This document shows, piece after piece, positions 9,785-18,723 of a DNA stretch of 64,000 nt. Below the pieces are notes generated by a model, which saw nothing but the letters and a program-made list of their open reading frames with translations, was not told the origin of the DNA and did not search any database. The stretch is from Pomphorhynchus laevis (lineage: Eukaryota; Acanthocephala; Palaeacanthocephala; Echinorhynchida; Pomphorhynchidae). The stretch is from positions 1 to 64,000 of the forward strand of contig WNNJ02000864.1 in the NCBI GenBank assembly GCA_012934845.2, written 5' to 3'. A program made the position numbers and the translations under genes. Position 1 is the stretch's first letter; every line of letters begins with the position of its first letter.

Positions 9785-10749
9785 CTAAGCTGCATAATAA
9801 TTGTAATCTTCGTGGGCGCTTTCTTCGCCTACTATATCAGATTCTATTACCTAACCGTGTCAAGGTATTCGATGATTTAGCATACTCTGACTTCTTCACA
9901 GTTAATCATGGCGTATTGCAGGGGGACCCAATCAGTCCTCTATTATTTTCAATCTTCGTTATTGATTTACCACCGGTTATACGGTCTTTTGCAAACGAAG
10001 TTGAGTTGGCGCTATATGCTGACGATCTTGTGATCCTGACAAGAAACCTAGGCACGGCTCAAAAGGCACTCGATGGCTTGACTGTATTTTGTAGTCGGAA
10101 TGAACTAGACATCAACATTTCAAAATCAAAGGTAGTGAAGTTCCGCGGTGGTGGTCGTTTATCCAAGCATGACTCGCTTTTTATAAAGTCTCAGACACTA
10201 GAGTTCTGTACTAATTATAAGTATCTTGGCGTTCTATTAACGTCTAGATGGTCTTTTACCGCGCACCTTGAGGCTAAATCTTCTAAGATTGCAATTAAAA
10301 CGGCTTCATATCCTCAACTAAGGAAGCTGTCGTTTGAAGGAGCGTTGAGATATTTCGAGTTAATGCTTCTACCAATTATTCAGTATGGGTTGGCAACATT
10401 CTGGGAGGACCTCACTGAGTTAAATTTTAGACAGATTGATAGGTGTCAGGCCCGATTTTTGAAACATATAGTTGGAGTATCCAATAAATGTAGTACGACA
10501 GCGATCACATACTTGGCAAAAATAAAGCCGCTTAGTGTCCGATTATGTAGTAGTCTTAGATGTGTTCAAACGTCTAGTTATCTCCAACATTTGGTAGCTC
10601 TTGAGACGTGGATCTAGCCAATTCTCCTGTGTACCTGCAAAACAGTTGGAGGATCATGATTACTGTCAATAAAAATCAGATCACTTAAATTGAAACGACG
10701 CCAATATGATTGGACAAAACTCTATTATTATTATTATTATTATTATTAA
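9785..10749 (+). mobile_element. Family D copy 2, 5'-truncated inside the RT
   Basis: It starts inside the RT, reading LRGRFLRLLYQILLPNRVKV, then NHGVLQGDPISPLLFSIFVI, ALYADDLVILTR and the C-terminal block RQIDRCQARFLKHIVGVSNK. The frame is open from 9916 to a stop at 10,617. It matches ORF2 of the complete family D element through the RT thumb but ends before the Cys/His knuckle. The 3' UTR ends ACTCT then (ATT)n. The next, complete element starts directly after that tract. Confidence 0.88.
10723..10749. repeat. (TTA)n tract between head-to-tail elements
   Basis: About nine TTA units. It is the 3' tail of copy 2 and the left border of the complete family D element. Confidence 0.85.
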
Positions 10750-10762
10750 TAAACTACTTACA

Positions 10763-10784
10763 TTTGAGATAAATAACATACAAT
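10763..10784 (+). other. 5' UTR block shared with the family E element
   Basis: TTTGAGATAAATAACATACA here corresponds to TTTGAGATAAAATAACATAC at 15,227, differing by one inserted A. Both stand just downstream of a (TTA)n tract at the 5' end of a complete element. Confidence 0.75.
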
Positions 10785-10796
10785 TATTAATTATTG

Positions 10797-10852
10797 TCAA
10801 TCAAAACAATCAAGACAAAACAATCAAAACAATCTAGACAATCAAAACAACG
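10797..10852 (+). repeat. Short CAATCAAAA-type repeats in the 5' UTR
   Basis: Imperfect repeats of ACAATCAAAA and CAATCAAGAC fill the leader just before ORF1. They encode only K/Q/S/T-rich sequence if read through, so they are taken as untranslated. Confidence 0.5.
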
Positions 10853-10862
10853 GACGAATTTG

Positions 10863-12152
10863 ATGCGCGACAAAACTGACGCCGAGTCATCTAGCGATTC
10901 GGATGAGGAGCTACAATTAGCCTTCAAAGACGGCCGATTGAAACCGGGGATTAATGTTGAAGTCAACGATCATACCGCGCTTAACCACAACGCCAGAATC
11001 ACAATGAATGAAAACAAATCGGTTGCGTGTGATCGAATTAATACTAAACGATGCTGTTGCTGTAATGGATCAAACGCTGTCTGTAAAAACTGTGCTTGTG
11101 CCCGAGCAGGTAGATCGTGCACTAACTGCTTTGTAGGGTCTAGATGTTCAAATCGATCGGAAAAACTGTCAGCATGCAGGAACGTCGAGAGTTCGATTGA
11201 AAGGCCATCAACAAAAAGAGCTGATTCCAATAGTTATAACCACCTCTCTTCTAATCTCTGTTTTCAGGATACAACAGAATTTGTCACCTTAGATTTGGAA
11301 TGCACAGAAGACAATTGTTCGTTGAGAACACTAGTTCGTTCGCCGCGCTCTATATCACGGAACTTTTTCTTGCAAGATTTTCTCTGCGGTGCTTGTTCAG
11401 CGAAGCGCCACAATTTATACGAAAACGCTCTTCGTTCCACAGAGGACTCAATTAACGCACTGAAAATGGAAATCAATGAACTTAGGGAAATCGTTAATAA
11501 GTTACCTAATCGGACGTCGGATGATAGGAATAGCAAAGGTGGCGAAACATTCTCTCGAACATTTGCGAGTGTTGTTCGACAACAGGTCGCCCGAACTGTT
11601 ATGGCTACTTGTGACGTATCGCGTAAGTCTCCAGCATCAGCGTTAGATATAATGCAGGTTTGTCACGAGCAGGCAAAAAGATCTGGCAACATTATAATAA
11701 GAGGGTTACCTGTTAGTGAAACTGATCACAACATTGTGAGAGACATCCTGGCTGTTACTGGTCATTTAATTCCTCCTGATAAGAAAATACGAGTAAATCG
11801 CCTTCCAAGTAAACGAAAGGATATTCCATCATGGGCGGTTGTTTCGCTTGATGAGTTTTCGGTTAGTGAGATACTTTCGCAGTCTTTCCGATTAAAGTAT
11901 GATGAACGTTTTAAGAATATATTTTTGCACCCTGATAGATCCATCCCCGAACGAGAAGCGTACAGAAAATTGCGTGAACACCTAAAGGAACAAATTAGAG
12001 CCGATCCATTCCATAGATACATAATCCGCGAATCAAAGGTTGTGAGACTTGAACATAGGGAACGACCTCCTGTCAAACAGAACGATGAGCTTAACCAAGT
12101 ATTTACCCAGAGCCAAGATCTCTCCAAAACAACCCCAGACCAAACCATATGA
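10863..12152 (+). CDS. ORF1 of family D: Cys-rich, coiled-coil and RRM-like nucleic-acid-binding protein
   Basis: 429 residues from the first ATG; an upstream TTG-initiated extension is rejected as repetitive leader. The N-terminus is acidic and Ser-rich. Next comes a Cys-rich module (CCCCNGSNAVCKNCACARAG, then SCTNC and CSNRS), probably zinc-binding. A segment ALKMEINELREIVNKL looks like a short coiled coil. The C-terminal half (GNIIIRGLPVSETDHNIVRD, then WAVVSLDEFSVSEIL and IFLHPDRSIPEREAYRKLRE) resembles the RRM plus C-terminal domain of LINE ORF1 proteins, which bind their own RNA. ORF2 begins six bases after the stop, suggesting coupled translation. The Cys module is homologous to the N-terminus of the family E protein, which has a different endonuclease. 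Confidence 0.8.
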   Translation: MRDKTDAESSSDSDEELQLAFKDGRLKPGINVEVNDHTALNHNARITMNENKSVACDRINTKRCCCCNGSNAVCKNCACARAGRSCTNCFVGSRCSNRSEKLSACRNVESSIERPSTKRADSNSYNHLSSNLCFQDTTEFVTLDLECTEDNCSLRTLVRSPRSISRNFFLQDFLCGACSAKRHNLYENALRSTEDSINALKMEINELREIVNKLPNRTSDDRNSKGGETFSRTFASVVRQQVARTVMATCDVSRKSPASALDIMQVCHEQAKRSGNIIIRGLPVSETDHNIVRDILAVTGHLIPPDKKIRVNRLPSKRKDIPSWAVVSLDEFSVSEILSQSFRLKYDERFKNIFLHPDRSIPEREAYRKLREHLKEQIRADPFHRYIIRESKVVRLEHRERPPVKQNDELNQVFTQSQDLSKTTPDQTI

Positions 12153-12158
12153 CTGCCA

Positions 12159-14987
12159 ATGGATGGGAGTACTCAGGTTTCAGACACAGATAGCGCAGAC
12201 TCTTGTTCGCTTCTTCTATATAATGTAGAAGGATTTAAATGTTTAATGTCAGAAGAATTTAATAGTTGGGTTCGGCTGTTCGATATTGTAATACTAACTG
12301 AAACGTTCTCCACAACATCCATTTCTCTGCCTGGTTTTTATTCCTTCGATATTCCTGCTGTAATGGCAAAACGTGGCCGCCCTAGTGGGGGGCTTTTAGT
12401 TGCAATAAAACCCATAATATCACAATGGTCTTATAGTTATTCTGATAACGCGATACTTGTAGATTCTGCCACCCTATCAATAATCGGATGTTATTTCAAC
12501 CCTAGCCATTCCGCATCGGACATTATTGACGAATTGTCTTCTTTTTTAAGCGAGTCAGTTTGTTCTAAAACTGTTGTAATTGCAGGTGATTTTAATGCAC
12601 GTTTTGAACTGCCTATCCCCGAGAAACTTCGTCTACTGTGTGTATTTTTTGAGTCAATGAACATTAAACTGCACGTACCATCAGAAAAATGGTCATACGA
12701 GGCTCCAAACGGAAAATCTTGTATTGATATAGTTTTCACCAATGTCTCAGTTATACGCATGAAATTAGAATTATCTTACTCATGGACTCTTACACGTAAG
12801 CATAAACCCGTAAAGCTCCGTTTCTTAAATTCATATAAACATCCAGAACAACCGAAAACTTCTAAGCACAGTAGGGTATTACAGATTCAAAAGCTGAATG
12901 TTTCTCAGATTGAAGTGGCTTTTCAATTTCTCAAAGGACGGAAATATGATGATAGTCTTAGTTGTATCTCGAAGGCGATTCTAAGCGCATGTTCACATAA
13001 GAAAGTACGAAACATAATGCCTCATCTTAAGAAAATTATGCATATCCCGACTTGGCTTCGTAGACTTCAATCTCGTCTTATATCTGAAAGCAGAAGACGT
13101 CGTTATGAATTGCACGTATCGGATAGTTATACTCAATCGAGACGCTTGTATAACACACACATGCGTGAGTATAAAAGGGCAACATTAATTGCTATGGAAG
13201 CTGATCGTTTAGATAGTGCGGAACTATACCCATGGAAAATAAAACCAAAACGAAAAGATGACGGATCTAGAATTCCTTTAGATCAATGGCTCGTTCATTT
13301 TAAAAAAGTATTACATGATGATACCATCGTCGTCCTAAATAACATTCAAAGCTCGACTAGAAATATCCCGATTACGTTGGTAGACTCAGATCCAATTAAC
13401 TCTTTGATTACTAGCGAAGAAGTTGAATCAGCACTGTTACGCATGTCAAACAAAAAAGCCGCTGGTCCCGATGACGTATGTGTAGAACATCTAAAATCAT
13501 CTCTCTCACTTCTTAGCAATTATTGGTTACATATGTTTAACTCGTTTCTATGTGGAGATCCGCTACCTCAGAAATGGAGAGAGGGAATGGTGAAGGTTCT
13601 TTATAAAGGTAAGGGTAATAGAGATCTTCCTGATTCCTATCGTGGTATATCGCTCCTGAATCATTCATATAAACTCTTGACGCAGATCGTTTGTATACGA
13701 CTAATTAGATATCGGCAACATTTACTTCCATTTGAGCAATATGGATTTCGACAAGGTAGAAGTACGAGTGATGCTCTGAGAGTTTTACGAGCACGTGTAA
13801 TAGAAAAGTTTGAAGCGCATAAATCACTCTACACGATCTTTGTGGACTTTGAGAAGGCTTTTGATTCCATAGATCGAAACTTATTATTGAGAAAGGTTGA
13901 ACATGGCGCTAAAGTATATGGCCGCTTTCTTCAGCTTATAAGCAGCATCCTTCAACCAAGTACACTTAGAATATTTGACGGGATTCTGTTCTCACAATCC
14001 TTCTGCGTAAACCGTGGTGTATTGCAAGGAGATCCTCTTAGCCCCCTACTTTTTGCCTTCTTCGTTATGGACCTCCCAAACTGCCTATGTCGAAATTCGA
14101 ATAGGGTATGGTCAGTGATGTATGCAGATGATCTTGCTATAGTGTCGGATACTATATCCTCTTCTCAAAGAGCCTTAGATGCGTTATATCATTATTGTAT
14201 ATCTAACAAAATGAAGGTTAACATCGAAAAAACCAAAGTCGTCAAGTTTCGTAAGGGTGGTCCACGATGCAAGCATGATCAGCTCACATTTCATGGCGAG
14301 CCGCTGGAATTTTCGCGTTCGTATACTTATCTAGGAATGTCCCTCACTTCGCGTTGGAGTTTTGCTGAACACTTGGAACGCAAGGCGACAAAAATAATTA
14401 CGGCAACGAGTTTGATCCATAATCTGGGGAGTCTCTCTTTCGAGGGTGCAATGAGGTATTTCAGAGTCATGTTGTTGCCCATGATTAGTTATGGTCTTTC
14501 CGTTGTGTGGAATGATTTGACTTCCGGTAATTTCATGCAGCTCGACAGATGTCAGGCAAGATTCTTAAAGCGCATAGTGGGAGTTTCACCAAAGACATCA
14601 TCTACACTAGTTTATACCTTGGCAGCTGTCCCACCTTTATCCGTATATCTGCGCAGTCTTCTTAATATGGTCGAAACTGTTAATTATACTGCAAATCTAG
14701 AAATATTTAACAAGAAAATATCGGGGATTGATCCGGAACACTTTTTAACGCCAGTTGTCTGTCAACAACATTGGAAAAATTCACACAATTGTAAGCGGCC
14801 ATTGGTTTGGCGTTTCTCTACTCATGGGTACCACGATAAGATTTGTCGTATACACATTCCTTTACATTCGCGATCGTCGTGCTGTTCGTGCAAATTTTGT
14901 TTGTGCGCTTGCTGGTCCTTGCTTCATATTTTCGAATGTCCATATTTGCAGCATTTGAGTTTGCAAGATATTGATCGTATGAAGTAA
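12159..14987 (+). CDS. ORF2 of family D: APE endonuclease and reverse transcriptase (942 residues, intact)
   Basis: Endonuclease (about residues 10-235): LLLYNVEGFKCLM, ILTETFSTTS, KRGRPSGGLLVAI, GCYFNPSHSA, VIAGDFNARFE, SCIDIVFTNVS and TRKHKPVKLRF where SDH usually stands. RT (about 420-720): NKKAAGPDDVCVEHLK, YRGISLLNHSYKLL, EQYGFRQGRSTSDALRVLRA, IFVDFEKAFDSIDRNLLL, RGVLQGDPLSPLLFAFFVMD and the catalytic VMYADDLAIVSD. The C-terminus holds a Cys/His knuckle, CCSCKFCLCACWSLLHIFEC. Together these give target nicking and target-primed reverse transcription. No in-frame stop interrupts it. The C-terminal knuckle is shared with the copies at 5,513 and 41,236. Confidence 0.92.
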   Translation: MDGSTQVSDTDSADSCSLLLYNVEGFKCLMSEEFNSWVRLFDIVILTETFSTTSISLPGFYSFDIPAVMAKRGRPSGGLLVAIKPIISQWSYSYSDNAILVDSATLSIIGCYFNPSHSASDIIDELSSFLSESVCSKTVVIAGDFNARFELPIPEKLRLLCVFFESMNIKLHVPSEKWSYEAPNGKSCIDIVFTNVSVIRMKLELSYSWTLTRKHKPVKLRFLNSYKHPEQPKTSKHSRVLQIQKLNVSQIEVAFQFLKGRKYDDSLSCISKAILSACSHKKVRNIMPHLKKIMHIPTWLRRLQSRLISESRRRRYELHVSDSYTQSRRLYNTHMREYKRATLIAMEADRLDSAELYPWKIKPKRKDDGSRIPLDQWLVHFKKVLHDDTIVVLNNIQSSTRNIPITLVDSDPINSLITSEEVESALLRMSNKKAAGPDDVCVEHLKSSLSLLSNYWLHMFNSFLCGDPLPQKWREGMVKVLYKGKGNRDLPDSYRGISLLNHSYKLLTQIVCIRLIRYRQHLLPFEQYGFRQGRSTSDALRVLRARVIEKFEAHKSLYTIFVDFEKAFDSIDRNLLLRKVEHGAKVYGRFLQLISSILQPSTLRIFDGILFSQSFCVNRGVLQGDPLSPLLFAFFVMDLPNCLCRNSNRVWSVMYADDLAIVSDTISSSQRALDALYHYCISNKMKVNIEKTKVVKFRKGGPRCKHDQLTFHGEPLEFSRSYTYLGMSLTSRWSFAEHLERKATKIITATSLIHNLGSLSFEGAMRYFRVMLLPMISYGLSVVWNDLTSGNFMQLDRCQARFLKRIVGVSPKTSSTLVYTLAAVPPLSVYLRSLLNMVETVNYTANLEIFNKKISGIDPEHFLTPVVCQQHWKNSHNCKRPLVWRFSTHGYHDKICRIHIPLHSRSSCCSCKFCLCACWSLLHIFECPYLQHLSLQDIDRMK

Positions 14988-15162
14988 AGTGCACGATCTA
15001 TCTGAGGCCTTTTAAGAGGAAAAGTGCAGAAGCATTAGGGGCATAGTATATGACGAAGAGAAGATGCAATGTAATGGTACAACGTCTAACATCAGCATCC
15101 GTTTAAATTGAATGTTTTTGATTTATTGTAACTATATTTTCTTTCTTTTATATTTTGTCGAA

Positions 15163-15172
15163 GCCGAGAGGC
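15163..15172 (+). other. GNRA-type hairpin in the family D 3' UTR
   Basis: GCCGAGAGGC, with ATGGCAATAAA and CTCTCC following before (ATT)n. The minus-strand copy ending at 5354 has the same order of motifs, so this is a conserved 3' UTR unit and a candidate recognition site for the element's RT. Confidence 0.5.
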
Positions 15173-15196
15173 GCGATGGCAATAAATTTTCTCTCC

Positions 15197-15218
15197 ATTA
15201 TTATTATTATTATTATTT
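15197..15218. repeat. (ATT)n tract joining the family D and family E elements
   Basis: Seven ATT units form the tail of the family D element; the family E leader begins immediately after. Confidence 0.85.
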
Positions 15219-15226
15219 AAAAAAAG

Positions 15227-15250
15227 TTTGAGATAAAATAACATACAATA
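15227..15250 (+). other. 5' UTR block shared with the family D element
   Basis: Counterpart of the block at 10,763; it is followed here by short repeats of ACATACAATA before the ORF. Confidence 0.75.
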
Positions 15251-15335
15251 TACATACAATAAACATACAACGGAATATTGTTTGACAAAGTAAATACAAC
15301 GGGATTAAAGGGTGCTTACAGTTAATCGTTCGATT

Positions 15336-18300
15336 ATGGTGCGAGGAAAACCTTCAAATCAGTCTCTATGTTGCACATGTAATGGACCAGCAGCTGTTTG
15401 TAGAGGATGCAAATGCGCAAAGGCCGGACGATCATGCATGAACTGTCGAGCGACAAATTGTCTCTCTAAGCGGACACCAGCCAGTACTGAACTCACACAC
15501 GAATCTACGGGAGGTGACGATCTTAATGCCTGTGCGACACTCACAAATCCGTTACGGCCGTTTACAACGACCCAAGCCTTTCTAGACGACATCAATGGTA
15601 AACCGCGTCCACATTGCACTTCGGTAAATCAGCCAACTGGTATTAATATGGATACTCTTAGGACTGCCTCGGCACATCAGCAAATTGAAATGATTTACGA
15701 GAATGTAATTCACTGGACACCAAGGACATTAGAATTGCCAAAATGCAATGCCAGCAAAGAGTTTATTGAACTCATGGGTAAACTTTACTTGAGTGCAGCT
15801 GAGGATAATCATACTTCGAAACCTGACCCATTAAAATCAGCCACTGTACTGGCGAAATGCATTCTATACCCAATCGACTCAAGAAAAGTGGCCGCCATTC
15901 GAAAAACCCTAGAACGACGAATCGCCCTCTGGAAAAAAGGTGAAATAATGACGTTGTTCGAAGAGGTAGAGACTTTACATACCCGCCAGCAATTTGAAAC
16001 GCAGCACCTGCGAAAAAAACAAGACTGGAAAAAACGATATTGTAAACTCGTCGCCAAAGGGAAGTTGTCTACATCAACGTTATTGCTCATGGAAAATGAA
16101 TCTTGCGGACCACTATCGCCGGATGTAAAAATTGGAAACCGTTCAGTCAAAGAAATATTGGAAGAGCTCCATCCACACCCCGCAGAAATGTCTGAAACTG
16201 CCCTTTTGAAGGAAACGTTGAAAGATGCCTTACCCCATCACCCCACTATGTTTCTAGCTATTACCGGAAAAGATATTGTGCGTTCAGCTTGCTCAACAAA
16301 CGGATCGGCTGGTCCGTCCGGATTAGACGCCTTGTCATGGCGACGTATGCTGACCGTGTTTGGGACCCAGTCAAATAATCTAGCGGAAGCCCTTGCTGCC
16401 CTAGCGATCTCCGTGGCCTCTCGACAGATGACAACCGGCAGTCTTCAGGCATTTGTTGCGTGCAGGCTGATAGCGATTCCTAAAAAATTAGATGGAGTAC
16501 GACCTATCGGAGTGGCGAATGTTGACCGCCGCATCATCTCCCGTGTGATACTTCAATACGTCAAACCGGATCTACAGAAAGTTGCTGGTACGTTGCAACT
16601 GTGTGCGTCACAACGTAATGGGATCGAATTCGCCATTCACTCACTACGAAAGGAATTCGCTTCACGTCCAGACAATGCTTTACTATGCGTAGATGCAAGC
16701 AACGCATTCAACAGACTAAACCGAATGGTAGCAAAGAAAAACATGGCTCGGATATGTCCAGCCTTCGCACAGGCCTTCGAAAATGTCTACTCCGTGGACG
16801 CCCAGCTCGTACTTGAAGAGGATTCGATATATTCACGAGAAGGTGTGACGCAGGGCGATCCATTCTCGATGGCAGCCTTTGCTATGGCATCAATTCCCCT
16901 TATTCGTACAATTGCAGCACGATGTCCAGGGATCACCCAAAGATGGTTTGCAGACGATGCAAATTTTATCGGACCACCCCATCTCTTAAAAAATTTATGG
17001 AATATTCTGCTGAAAATAGGCCCTGAATTCGGATACTACGTCAACCCGTCTAAATCCACTCTACTCTTACATAATCTGGCAAGCTCAATTACGGATGCCT
17101 TTCCAAGCATCAAAATCAGTGATAATGGCGTCAATGTACTTGGTTCTGCTATTGGCACCGATAACTATATTTCATGCTTTGTCAATCATAAGATTGAAGG
17201 CGCAGTCAAGATGGTTAAGAAGCTTACCGAAGTGTGCCCGTCAGATCCACACATGGCGTACATTGGTCTCACCAAGTCTGTTCAATGGAAATGGTCGTTT
17301 CTTCTAAGAACAACAAACTGTAGTGAGAATCAGATACATCCGCTCCATGCAGCTATAGTGGATAGGCTCATTCCGGCACTTACTCAGAAACAGCTCAACG
17401 AGTCACTGAAGATTGTACTAACCAGCCCGTTAGCTTTAGGAGGCCTGGGGATAATGGATCCCAATGCAACTTACACGATGGATTACCTGGCGTCGCAACA
17501 CATATGCGATTCATATAGCACAGGCTTGGAAGACGGCCAATTAAGAGCACACCAACAACAAATCAGTTTGTCGATCGCAAAGGAGAAATTATGCGTCCTT
17601 AGTAATCGCATTACGCAAGCACTGATCGATCTGCCTGAGTCTACGCAGCAAGCTCTGGCCCATGCAAAAATGCCCGGTGCCTCGACATGGCTATCTTCAA
17701 TGCATGTCGAAAAGGATTATTTCGCGTTGTCACCCACCGAGTTTACAGACTGCATTGCTGTCAGATACAACTGGGATCCGCCGAATCTTCCTCAATTCTG
17801 TGTCTGTAGCGAGAAAGCTACCGCCTCACACCTAGTGTCATGTAAACGTGGCGGGTTTCAAATTGCACGCCACGACGCTGTCAGAGACGTTTTGGCGAAA
17901 GAATTAACGTCTGTCTGCCGTGGTGTAGGTGTCGAACCGGTGTTAGAGTCTGTTCCAGATAACGTCCATTTTGATCATCCTTCAACCTCCAGGGAAATGA
18001 ATGCAAGGCTCGACGTAGTTTGCAATGGCTTGTTCGAAAATCGATTCCAGCGAACGTTCATAGACGTTACGATCTTCAATCATCTTGCGGAATCGTATTC
18101 TTCGACAACTGCCGGCGCTTACAGATATAATGAACAAAGAAAGATAACAAAATATGCCGAAAGGGTGGAAAAAATTGAACGGGGCTCATTCATCCCTTTT
18201 GCTTTATCAACGTCAGGTGGTCTAGCAGAAAACGCGCGCAAAGTCCTACAGCGTATTGCCTTCCTACAATCGAATGCCCACATCTCCTACGGTAAATGCT

Positions 18301-18494
18301 TGTATCGTCTAAAAAGCGTCGTGGGTTTTACGATTTGCCGAGCAACGTCGCGGTGTATCAGAGGTTTCCGGTCCTCCAGAGGACGACCAGTAATTGATGC
18401 CGCCCGAGCGACAGAAAAGACGATGACATCGAATACGACAATACGATGGCGCGACGATGACGGCGGTAACCTATGCGACTTTTCCATAAACTAA
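15336..18494 (+). CDS. Family E retroelement protein: Cys-rich domain, RT and restriction-like endonuclease (1052 residues)
   Basis: The first ATG is at 15,336; an in-frame GTG lies 24 bases upstream. N-terminus: CCTCNGPAAVCRGCKCAKAG then SCMNC, a Cys-rich module like that of the family D ORF1. RT: GSAGPSGLDALSWRRMLTVF, CRLIAIPKKLDGVRPIGVAN, GTLQLCASQRNGIEFAIHSL, LLCVDASNAFNRLNR, EGVTQGDPFSMAAFAM and QRWFADDANFI, where the catalytic box is FADD. C-terminus: FCVCSEKATASHLVSCKRGG (a CCHC-like knuckle), RHDAVRDVLAKEL, EPVLES, MNARLDVVCNG, QRTFIDVTIFN and YAERVEKIERGSFIPFALST, a pattern consistent with a PD-(D/E)XK nuclease core (RLDV, then FIDVTIFN). The frame has no internal stop. Older partial copies lie at 2,755, 21,140 and 34,306. 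Confidence 0.88.
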   Translation: MVRGKPSNQSLCCTCNGPAAVCRGCKCAKAGRSCMNCRATNCLSKRTPASTELTHESTGGDDLNACATLTNPLRPFTTTQAFLDDINGKPRPHCTSVNQPTGINMDTLRTASAHQQIEMIYENVIHWTPRTLELPKCNASKEFIELMGKLYLSAAEDNHTSKPDPLKSATVLAKCILYPIDSRKVAAIRKTLERRIALWKKGEIMTLFEEVETLHTRQQFETQHLRKKQDWKKRYCKLVAKGKLSTSTLLLMENESCGPLSPDVKIGNRSVKEILEELHPHPAEMSETALLKETLKDALPHHPTMFLAITGKDIVRSACSTNGSAGPSGLDALSWRRMLTVFGTQSNNLAEALAALAISVASRQMTTGSLQAFVACRLIAIPKKLDGVRPIGVANVDRRIISRVILQYVKPDLQKVAGTLQLCASQRNGIEFAIHSLRKEFASRPDNALLCVDASNAFNRLNRMVAKKNMARICPAFAQAFENVYSVDAQLVLEEDSIYSREGVTQGDPFSMAAFAMASIPLIRTIAARCPGITQRWFADDANFIGPPHLLKNLWNILLKIGPEFGYYVNPSKSTLLLHNLASSITDAFPSIKISDNGVNVLGSAIGTDNYISCFVNHKIEGAVKMVKKLTEVCPSDPHMAYIGLTKSVQWKWSFLLRTTNCSENQIHPLHAAIVDRLIPALTQKQLNESLKIVLTSPLALGGLGIMDPNATYTMDYLASQHICDSYSTGLEDGQLRAHQQQISLSIAKEKLCVLSNRITQALIDLPESTQQALAHAKMPGASTWLSSMHVEKDYFALSPTEFTDCIAVRYNWDPPNLPQFCVCSEKATASHLVSCKRGGFQIARHDAVRDVLAKELTSVCRGVGVEPVLESVPDNVHFDHPSTSREMNARLDVVCNGLFENRFQRTFIDVTIFNHLAESYSSTTAGAYRYNEQRKITKYAERVEKIERGSFIPFALSTSGGLAENARKVLQRIAFLQSNAHISYGKCLYRLKSVVGFTICRATSRCIRGFRSSRGRPVIDAARATEKTMTSNTTIRWRDDDGGNLCDFSIN

Positions 18495-18526
18495 CTATGA
18501 TGATTATTTTTGTAATACTTTCTTCT

Positions 18527-18626
18527 TCTTTAAAAAAAAATAAATTAAAAAAAAAAAAAAAAAAAAATTATTCCTTGACTATTGATGTAAATTATTCTCT
18601 CTAAAAAAAAATTATTATTATTATTA
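18527..18626. repeat. A-rich 3' end and (ATT)n of the family E element
   Basis: A-runs near 18,532-18,567 are followed by TAAATTATTCTCTCT (18,588-18,602), an A-run and five ATT units. The TAAATT-CTCTC part resembles TAAATTTTCTCTCC (15,183-15,196) at the end of the family D element. The next 97 bp (18,627-18,723) are A/T-rich spacer with nothing recognisable. Confidence 0.6.
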
Positions 18627-18723
18627 CATCAATGAATGATCAAAAAGCAAACAAATTTAAGGATATTATGTGTATTTGTTGTTTATTTTTATAATAAAAA
18701 CTGGTATTTAAAAAATAAAAAAA

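Larger units (their letters stand above)
10750..15218 (+). mobile_element. Complete family D element (two intact ORFs, both termini)
   Basis: Order: short 5' UTR, ORF1 (10,863-12,152), a 6-base gap, ORF2 (12,159-14,987), a ~210-bp 3' UTR and an (ATT)n tail at 15,197-15,218. Both ORFs are open and the catalytic motifs I can see are present, so it looks recent and possibly able to move. The 5' UTR starts at the (TTA)n tail of the previous copy. It carries a block at 10,763-10,784 that is nearly identical to the 5' UTR of the unrelated-looking family E element. I cannot assign the RT clade by eye; QGDPLSP and TAA tails occur in several. Confidence 0.88.
15219..18626 (+). mobile_element. Complete family E element: RT with C-terminal restriction-like endonuclease
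   Basis: A ~117-bp leader, one ORF (15,336-18,494), then a short A-rich 3' UTR ending TAAATTATTCTCTCT, A-tract, (ATT)n at 18,611-18,626. One intact ORF with zinc-binding N-terminus, central RT and PD-(D/E)XK-like C-terminus is the layout of early-branching non-LTR elements (R2, R4 and NeSL groups). Proteins with this same architecture and sequence style are, from memory, common in cnidarian and other invertebrate genomes; I give no family name. Within the R4 group, Dong of the silkworm is known to sit in TAA repeats, which fits the borders here. Confidence 0.85.

Noticed and set aside
18532-18567. Poly(A) run taken as the tail of a processed transcript
   Set aside because: It is followed by further element-like 3' sequence (CTCTCT and (ATT)n), so it looks like an internal A-rich stretch of the family E 3' UTR.
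15219-18626. Family E as an R2 element in 28S rDNA
   Set aside because: Both flanks are (ATT)n and other retroelements; no rRNA gene sequence was seen.
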